Origin: Ianthella basta
Taxonomy: Eukaryota; Porifera; Demospongiae; Verongiida; Ianthellidae
Length of the DNA: 64,000 bases
NCBI GenBank assembly: GCA_964019415.1
Contig: OZ025868.1
Location: 933,501 to 997,500, forward strand
Reading direction: 5' to 3'
The notes under the pieces are model-generated. The model saw only the letters and a program-made list of their open reading frames with translations. It searched no databases and was not told the DNA's origin. Positions 35,701 through 44,700 of this stretch are shown here, piece by piece. Made by a program: the position numbers and the translations under genes. Numbering within the stretch: the first letter of the stretch is position 1; every line of letters begins with the position of its first letter.

Positions 35701-38700
35701 AAGAAACCAATTAACATTTGCCCACACTTCCCTTTGTTCGGCAAATAAATCACTTATAACACCTCCTTTTCGGGATGTCACTGATTTATAAGCACTCCCC
35801 CTCGGGTGCTTCGTGCCCTCGGGCCTCGTGCTTATAAATCAGCAACATCTCGAAAAGGAGGTGTTATAACTAGTACATATTATATTATATTATATTACAT
35901 TATTTTATGGCTTCAATACCCTTGTATTTTGCAATTTGCACTGTATATATTATATTATATTATATTTGTAACTTGCACTGTATAACCACTATCACTACCA
36001 CCACCACACAGTGCAAGTTACAATATCGCAGCCACCACCACCTGTGCCAGTAGAGTATCTGCGCCAGTTGGTCATAGATATACTAGGCAGATGATCATCA
36101 TCATGGGGGTGAGCCTGAGCAAGATTAGAGTCTGGTAGAGCTGCAACTTTTTGTAGTATAGTTCTGAGGGTGCTCAAAAGCAGAGTAACAGCGCATTGAT
36201 CTAGTATGGTATTCTGTGTAGTGGGCCAAGTGGTGAGTAGCTGGGGTGCCATGCATCAGCACTCCTGTTGTACTACTGTTGTTGAGGCTGGTTTCAGCTC
36301 TTTTAGCTCCTGTGTGGTTGTGCCCGATCTCCATAGCCACTAGTGGCGTCATCTCTAAACATAGTTGAAAGTCAGAAGCTAAAAGAGTCTTGTGTGGGCT
36401 TGTGGGTGCCAGTGGTTGTTGGCTGGATGGTACGTAGTTAGGTAATTTGCCTTCTTATCGATCATTTAATCTGGCGCTAAGAAAATTATCCCCGCCGTGA
36501 ATGTTCTATAGGTTTGCGAGCAGCAGCCATTTTTCTACGATGTATTATATACCGTACATTGTGTCCTCGCACAGTGCAGGCATAATGATATGCATGTTAG
36601 TGCAACCACAATGTTTATGAGAAGCAAAATGAATGGTATAAATGGCATTCACGCAGTCTATATCTTGTATACGCCTACTGCATGTGTTGCAGACCCCGGT
36701 GCCCAAGATATTGTGCCAAAACTTCCCCCGGGCCCAAATAGATGTACGACACAAATACAGACATGCCAACCCTTGCGCATTGAGCGTGAGACTCACGCAT
36801 TCGGCGACTAGCTCACGCTCACATGCTTACAACTGCAAATCTCACGCATTTACTGAGTGGACTATTTGTTATGGACTAGCACAGTGCCCGCCTTTGGCGG
36901 TCTTCTGCTACAGCGAGTTGCTCAACAGCAAGCCGGGCCCAGGCTGATTCGAAACAACGGAGGTTAGCTGCTATAACGACAGCCAACTTTAAATTCAATC
37001 GTTGGATGACAGCGAATCAAACCGCCCGATATGCTTTAAGTCAATGGAGCGATAATTAATAAAATGGCCACCAGCCATGAACGTTGTAGCCTCGCGTACC
37101 CAGTCCCTATTTCTACGCGAGGCTATGAACGTTGTTTTTGTGTTTGAAAATGAACAGTTAATGCAATTGGGGAGCATATCTCACTCATTCAGTCGCAATC
37201 TCACTCTTTTTCACAGCACATCTCACTCTTACTATGGAAGTGGTTGGCATCTCTGCATACATATATATAAACTAGACAAATGCAGAGCTTGTGGGGCGAG
37301 CCTGAGCAGTGCATGTGCCATTTCTATCACCAGCACGCGACTGTGCAAAGCACATCACAGTAAAATGAAGCTTTAATGTTTGGTAAGCATTGGTGCTGCG
37401 CAGCCATTTTAAGAACAAATGTGCCTGGCTTGATTTAGTCTCGTCCCCAGCCCACTTCCGGCCGCCATTTTGCAATAGCTTGAAAGGTGGTCTGGCACAT
37501 TTGCTAATATTTTGATACCGCCCTTGGAGTGCTTGCCAACATCTTGGCAAGTGCCTTCATGTCTTGCAATACGCTGTAACAGCTTCATTCGCTCACCTAC
37601 ATGATTCATATTTGGGTACTCTATCAAATGAGACCAACCCAATTTGACTGCTTCCACAATTTCAAAAGGTGGCCTGGTACAGTTTCTCAATGTCTGTTAC
37701 CGCGATTCTGGCAAGCGCCCCAATCTGTGCATGCATGTGATGCAACATACTGAAAGTTTTCAATTAATTAAGATATAGAGCAAATGTGCCAGACCACCTC
37801 CCGGGGGCTGGGAACGAGACTAGGCTTGATTAGGAATCAGGCAAGTGGATGTGTTGCAAGAGATGGAGAGTTAATGACTGACAGCTGGAATGTTGATGCT
37901 TAAAGCATAGATCGTAAGTGGTTTTTACTATCTATGCTTAAAGTTATGAAGACTCAGCAAGGTTGGGCATCAGCCAGGGGTGTCAGGGGATCTTTACTGA
38001 AGCTCTAGGGAGAGAAATCGTCGGCATACTCCATGTCTCTTCAGCTAACGTTGAGCTAGAGTACGAGCGATAAGCAGCCAATGTTCGTTCGTGTACTCTA
38101 ACTTGCGCAGCTTTCCGCAGCGAGTATAGCTAAAGTACAAGTGGAAGGTAGCGACGCCTGGCCTGTAGTAATAGTATATATGTGAGCCTAATGATATGCA
38201 CAATAGCGCAACCACAATGTTTGGTGCATACGAAATGGCCGGTATAAATGAGATCAGAAATAGAACTATACGGTGTAGACACCTTACAATCCCCTGTGCC
38301 CAAAATGTGTTGCAGTCCCCCGGTGTGTCCACAAAATATTATGCCAAAACTTTACCCTGTGGCCCAAACGGACAGCCCGCTTTTTATACACACCGTATTG
38401 GCACTTCCAGCTACACCACGCACTAAGTGGGGCTCACTCAGGCTCGCCCCAATAAAGAGAAGTGCAAAACGGTTGTCCATGACGTTTTCCCGCAAGCGGC
38501 CACCAATAGAGACCAAACTTTCCCAGATTAGGGATGCCACACCCGGTCTCGATTTAAGCCTCCGGAGAAAGTATACGGTTTTCCGGGCACGCTGCCAAGG
38601 AGCGTGCGGCGAAAACCCAGGATGAACTAGTCTAGAGACCAGACCCTAAGCGCCCCCCGTGTAAAAGTATAGGGTCTGGTGCAACTCATATTTGGAAGTT

Positions 38701-41700
38701 GTGCAGGGTGGGGTCAAATATTGTGCGCTTGTGCAATGTAGAATACGATTGGTCAGACTATTCTTTACGTATGCATACTGAGTTTAATGTGAAAAAAGAA
38801 CGAACGAAGGCGATGGAAAGAGCTACAGCATGTCTCGGAGAGGTTGCTAGAGAGTTAGGATATCCTTCACTCTCCACACATCATGCAGCAGGAAGCCATT
38901 CTGAAGTTCGTTCCAGGCACCGATGTCCTTGTTGTTCTTCCAACTGGTAGCGGAAAGTCGATCTGCTTCGCCATCCTTCCTTGGCTTTTAGACAGCTTGA
39001 GAGGGCACATGCTGAAATCAATTGCAGTTGTTATCGCCCCATTGAAATCTCTGATGAAGGATCAGGTTATTTCATTCACTCAGAGAGGTTTGAAAGCAGC
39101 GTTTGTGAATGCCTCAGCGATCAGCGAGGACCCCGAACTTGCGTTGAGGGTAAGTCATGGTGAGTATCAACTTGTTTTTATACGTCCAGAAATGCTTGGT
39201 GTCGAGAAATGGTGCTCAATGACGTTTATAAGGACCATCTCATAGCATTTGTGATAGAGGAGGCACATTGTATCAAGTCATGGGGTGCAGAATTCAGACG
39301 GGTGTTCAAGAAATTGGGAGAGGCTTGAAGCATTATGTCATCACATGTACATGTAATGGCTTTAACTACAACTGCTGTGAAAGAAACCCGCCAGATGATA
39401 TGCAGCACACTTTGCATGGACACGTCAACTCACATCATCAACGAATCCCCTTTACGTAGCAATATTTGATTTATTGCCTACTAGGAAGCCTAAGTTTCTG
39501 GAATCAAAGGATTGCTTGAAGCCACTCCTAAATCAGTTGGCTATCTTATGCACTCAGCTGCCTCGTACAATAATCTTTTGTCAGCGGTATAAGGATTCAG
39601 AAAGGGTTGCTTCTCCAATACCAGCTTCACAGCAGGGTTGAAAACTTTGCCGACGTTATAAGGATTGTACATCCATCTATGACTATTTCAGGAGTGAGCT
39701 GGGACCAAACTTCACCGAGCCACCACGTTCACCTGATCTAGCTGTATTTCGTCTGGTGGACATGTACATGTCTACAACTGTGATGATGTCAAAGAGGAGA
39801 TCAGCCAAGATTTCAGAGACACTAAGGGGCACATCAGGGGCTAATATGCACAAGTGCTTTTGGCATGGGTGTAAACTGCAAAGCTGTAGAGAATGTGTAT
39901 CACTGGGGAGCACCCTCAGATATTGAAATGTACGTTCAGGAGGTGGGCCGTAGAGGCTGAAGTACGGAAAAATGTACAGCCACGTTATTTGTGAAACATT
40001 CAGAAGTGAAGGGAACATAAGAAACATTCTGCAGTGGGGGTAGTTGCTGCCGTCTCACTCTGGAAGCAGTATTCCAGGTCCCGCACATTCAACCTTTGGA
40101 TCATTGGTGCTGTGATATATGTGACTCAGCTTCACATGCTGTATAATTTGTGAACTGGCTATGAATGCAATTAGCAATATCTGCAAGTATGCATATCCAG
40201 ATAAAAAGCAAACCTACATAGAAACATGTAATTTATGACAATACAATGATGATTGGTGCATGAACGCAGAGCCATTGAAATACTTTATCAGTTTCAATAT
40301 TTGACAGAAGGTGATTACATGAAATGTTTGGAAATGAGGGATGATGGTGTCTTCTTCTATTAGAAAAAAACAACAGTGGAACACAAGAGGCTGACTAGCT
40401 TCTTGTTTTTGCGCGGGGGGCGCTTAGGGTCTGGTCTCCAGACTAAGGATGAACCGACCGTCGGCCATCTTGGATCTTGGAAGAAAGTATGCCGTATCCT
40501 AGGCGTTCGCATTGTTTCGCCATGTCGATCAGCAAAGCCCAAGGCCAAAGTTTGAAAGTTGCTGGGCTATACCACCCTGCTTTGCTCATGATCAATTCTA
40601 TGTGGGTTGCTCCAGAGTTGGCTGTCCTAACAATCTTTTTTATGCACCAGGTAGTGAGACCAGGAATGTTGTTTATAGAGAAGTACTATAGCTATAAACA
40701 TCAGCATGTAGCTACACAGTAGCATCTATTCCATTGTGCATATAATTATAGCATTCCTTTGTACATTATATAGCTTTCTATTGCAGAAAGTCTGCATAGC
40801 TATATACACACAGAAACCATCAGCTTCTTACAACTATCCGTTGTTTGTCTACGGTGATCTTCCATGTAAAATGCATGCACACATGGTAGGTCAGTCACAC
40901 TGGCATCACCAGGCCAGCCTGGACTATCCTTTGCCAGAGCATGCATGACCAGCCAGTGCATTACTAGCTGGGGTCTGAGTAGCAATGGCATTACCAGCCA
41001 GTGTCCAACCAGCTGGCATACGCTGAGCATGCGGAAAGACCTGCCTGAAGGCCAGGTCTGTCTGCGCTAGTATTATATATATTCATAACATGAAGCCATA
41101 TGACAAAATGTCAATTTGAAAACAATATGGGCTATATGTGAGCTGATCTGAGAAAAGGGACCACTTTGCATTAAAGGTTGATTTTGAGTTAGTGGTACAG
41201 AGTCACAGCACAGTTGATGGGCTCTCTGTTGCACTTTGTTGCGCTTCCATAGCTGCTCCCATTCCCGGGATACGCTCGCTCAAAGTACGAAAATATGCTT
41301 GGGTGCAATTATGAGAAAACTGCCTGTTACTTTTCTGTTATTATATCCATAAACATGGCGACGGCGCAACTAGTCTTCCTGGTTCGAAGCGCTGGAAAGG
41401 ACTAGGGGTTTCAAACTTGGCCAGGATGTTGGGACTATACCACAGGTGCGTATGATGCAGTAAAATAAATCCGACTTTACTGGAAACATGATGCATTGCG
41501 TGTTTTCGCCCATAGTAACACTTTATACATAGCGCAAAGTGGTCCCTTTTCTCAAATTCGCTCACATATATATATTTTAGAGGCTGCCTACGGTAGCCCC
41601 TAAAAAGTGATAGACTCGAGTATAATTAACTAAGTGGAAGTGTGAATAAATTAATTGTCAAACTAAGATTCGCTCAGCGGTATCTTGCTGAGGCAAATTG

Positions 41701-44700
41701 AAAGGTATACAGTGAGGAAGATTGGAGAATGCTTGGAGGTAATTGATTCCAAATGAATGGGGCATTTACAAAATGGGAGAATCTAAAAGCATTAATACAG
41801 GATTGGAAAATTGCAAGAGAGTAGGGGTGAGATCTGAGGGTTCTACTTTCAAAAGCAAAGTAATCGGAGAACTTGATACAGTCGATACTATGGATGATCT
41901 TAAATGTCTGGCACTGGCAAAGAAGTAGACACCACTGATGAAGAGTGAGCCACTGGAAATTATGACAGGAGTATGAAGTGGACCAACAGTTTTGTTGATT
42001 ATCCTGTCTAGCTTTGCTCACCCCTCTAGCAGCTTGCCTCTGCACCTTCTCTGTGGTGTCAATGTGTTTTTGCTTGTGGGGTGCCCAGACAGGAACAGAG
42101 TACTCCATATCGTTGGATGCACTGCGACTTCGCTCGGTACACTCTGAAACAAAGCAAGAACAAGCCATACAAACAAAACAATGTGCATTCGGGCACTCCA
42201 TACTCCACACGCTGCACTGCCACCCTACAGACGCCATTGTGCAAGAGTTAACTGTAATTATGCAATTGCTATTGCTATATATAGCTCAAGTCAGCTTATG
42301 CACCAGATTATATATCTCCAGAGGGGGCTGCATGTATTGTCATAAATGTGTTTTTTCATTGCAACAACACAGACCCTCCAGAGTTCACTGTCACAAGTCA
42401 GAATGTGACAAGAAATGCTGCACAAAATGAGTCCTTTACATTTGACTGCACTCCCAGCGGTGGCAACCCAGCAGTATACAGTTACACATTCCAAAAGGGA
42501 AGTGTTGTTTTGACAGGAGTGAGTGGTTCAGTTCTCACCATCAACCCAGTTGTGAGGGGTGATGAGGGGACGTACACTTGTGAAGCTAACAACATTGTTG
42601 GCATGGCAACAGTCACTCGGAACCTTTTTATTGTTGGTGAGTTTGTATACGAAATGGTTTTATATTCATAAAGACATGGATGCATGATACATGATTGAGT
42701 CCTGTTGTACTTATTATACTTATAACTTATTGGTTTCACCCTAACATGCAGATGCCCCCACAGTGCCACTGAACCCAAGAGTGGTGGACCTCATGCCCTT
42801 CTCAGCCACCCTCCAGTGGGACCCTCCCTCTGATGATGGAGGCTCCTCCCTCCCTCTCACCTACACTGTCACCCTCACCAACACCTCCACCTCTCTCCTC
42901 TTCATCAACGTCACCTCCACCTCCCTCCAACTGACCAACCTCCAACACAGCACACAGTACAGCTGGTCAGTACAGACCATGAATGAGTTTCACACTGGTC
43001 CTTTAGCTGAGGACAACATACGAACACCAGATTCAGGTGTGTAATGTGATTTTTATCTACCATTAATAAACATGTAAACATTGATGATGATTAAGTGATG
43101 CTCCTCATCTTGTATACTGCAGTCCCCATCATTGACAGTGTCAGCACTATGGTTATCAGTCTGTTATCATTTCAAGTGGACATCACACTCCTCACAGATG
43201 GAGGACAGAGTGTGACACTGTACACTGTGAGTGTGTGCATGTGTACTATGAACTATTAACATTGCACTGCAGCTGTACTGTTGGACACCATTGACCATTG
43301 ATATTGCTACATACAACTGCATAGATTGAGATCAGAGGAGTGAACTACACAGGTGTTGTTGAGAGTTCAGTTCAGAATCAGGTGTCAGTGCAGGTCAGTC
43401 AACTTGAGCAGACTTTCACCAAAGGCGTTAGTCACACTGTGGTGGTCTTTGCAACTAACTCTGCTGGGACCAGCAGCCCTCAATCCACACAGCTCATTGT
43501 ACCTTGTGAGTTGCCCCAATGCTATAGTGTACCACAAGGTACTTGTATGCAACTAAACATATTCACGCATAACTCGATCCTCTCTTCCCCCTCCACCTTC
43601 ATTGCACTCTCACTATCTCGTTATTACCTACCCCTTGCTCTCCATCTGAACTACATAAACCCCATGCATGCATGCACTGGTGTTTTGCAGCTCAACTTAT
43701 TCCTCACTCACGATCACTTCCTAACCATGCTATGCTGTTGTACGATGTTACTATTGTGTATAAACTAGTACAGTCCTGCTCCCAGCTCACCCATGTGCAT
43801 GCATTGTTTGTCATAGTGTTCTTTTGTTGCCATGGCAATTTGGTGCTGTGTTTTGTGCATGTTACCTTCATATTAGTCAGTGTTTGTTTTGGTGCAGTAT
43901 GTGTCACATGGCTTGTTCCTCTTCACCTACAGTGTCTTGTTCAGGAAGTACTGACCTCCTCCCAGCTGTGATAGCACTCAGTGCTTTTTCGGTCATTATC
44001 ACTCTTCTCCTTTCTGTAACCATTTCAACTACCGTCTTCTTTTACTTAAGTGAGTCGCTGGAAAGAACTTGCTACATTGACATGTGCATGTTTCCAGCTT
44101 ACCATAACCTTAACTACCAGATACCATGCAGACTTGAACAAGGAACAATTCCATATGTATACAAATTCTGTGGGACGATATACTCTATATCCTGAGGGTT
44201 TCACATTTGTACTTTCATGAATCCCTAGTATGCAAAAGATTTAGCAAATGTCTCCTTCTGTGCATAAGGTTAGTCTTGCGTGTCAGCACCCCCTTCTGCA
44301 GGGGGATCTGGTGCGTGAGTCTATGCATAAGGTCTATCATTACCTGGAGGGCTCAGACGTCATAGTATGATAAACCTCATTACTAGCACATTAGATATCG
44401 GACTGTTGCTAAGGGCTAAGAGGTCTAGGTACCTTATACAGTATATGCATACAAATGTAACTTCATGTGACTTCATTCTTGCAAATTTTGCAAGGTAGTG
44501 GGCATTCATGAAAACAAACATGAAAATCCCCATATCTAAACCACTAAACATTGGGGATATATGTACAGTGTAAACAGGTTTTCCCTATAGTACAGAAGAG
44601 AGCAAAGGTTACTTCAACACTGTACACTGTTAAAATATCAGTGTGACTATCACACCCATTAGCGCTTACACCAAGGGTGTAAGCGATCAAACCATTCGCT

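Larger units (their letters stand above)
38628..40445. mobile_element. TAGTCT-type TIR element M3, 1818 bp, carrying a RecQ-like helicase
   Basis: Target-site duplication AGGATGAAC at 38619-38627 and 40446-40454. TIRs of about 34 bp start TAGTCT(A/G)GAGACCAGACCC and include AAGCGCCCCCCG. Same end sequence and 9-bp duplication as M1 and M2. The interior is occupied mainly by a degenerate RecQ-like helicase; no DDE transposase was recognised. A 59-bp Penelope fragment lies inside at 39598-39656. Confidence 0.85.

Noticed and set aside
37080-37376. Plus-strand frame of 99 codons starting MNVVASRTQSLFLREAMNVV
   Set aside because: Contains a duplicated short segment of CTCGCGTA-type repeat text, no domain, no splice context.
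42014-42430. Plus-strand 138-codon frame overlapping copy B exon 4
   Set aside because: Antisense to the LINE 3 fragment for most of its length and in the wrong frame in the Ig3 exon.
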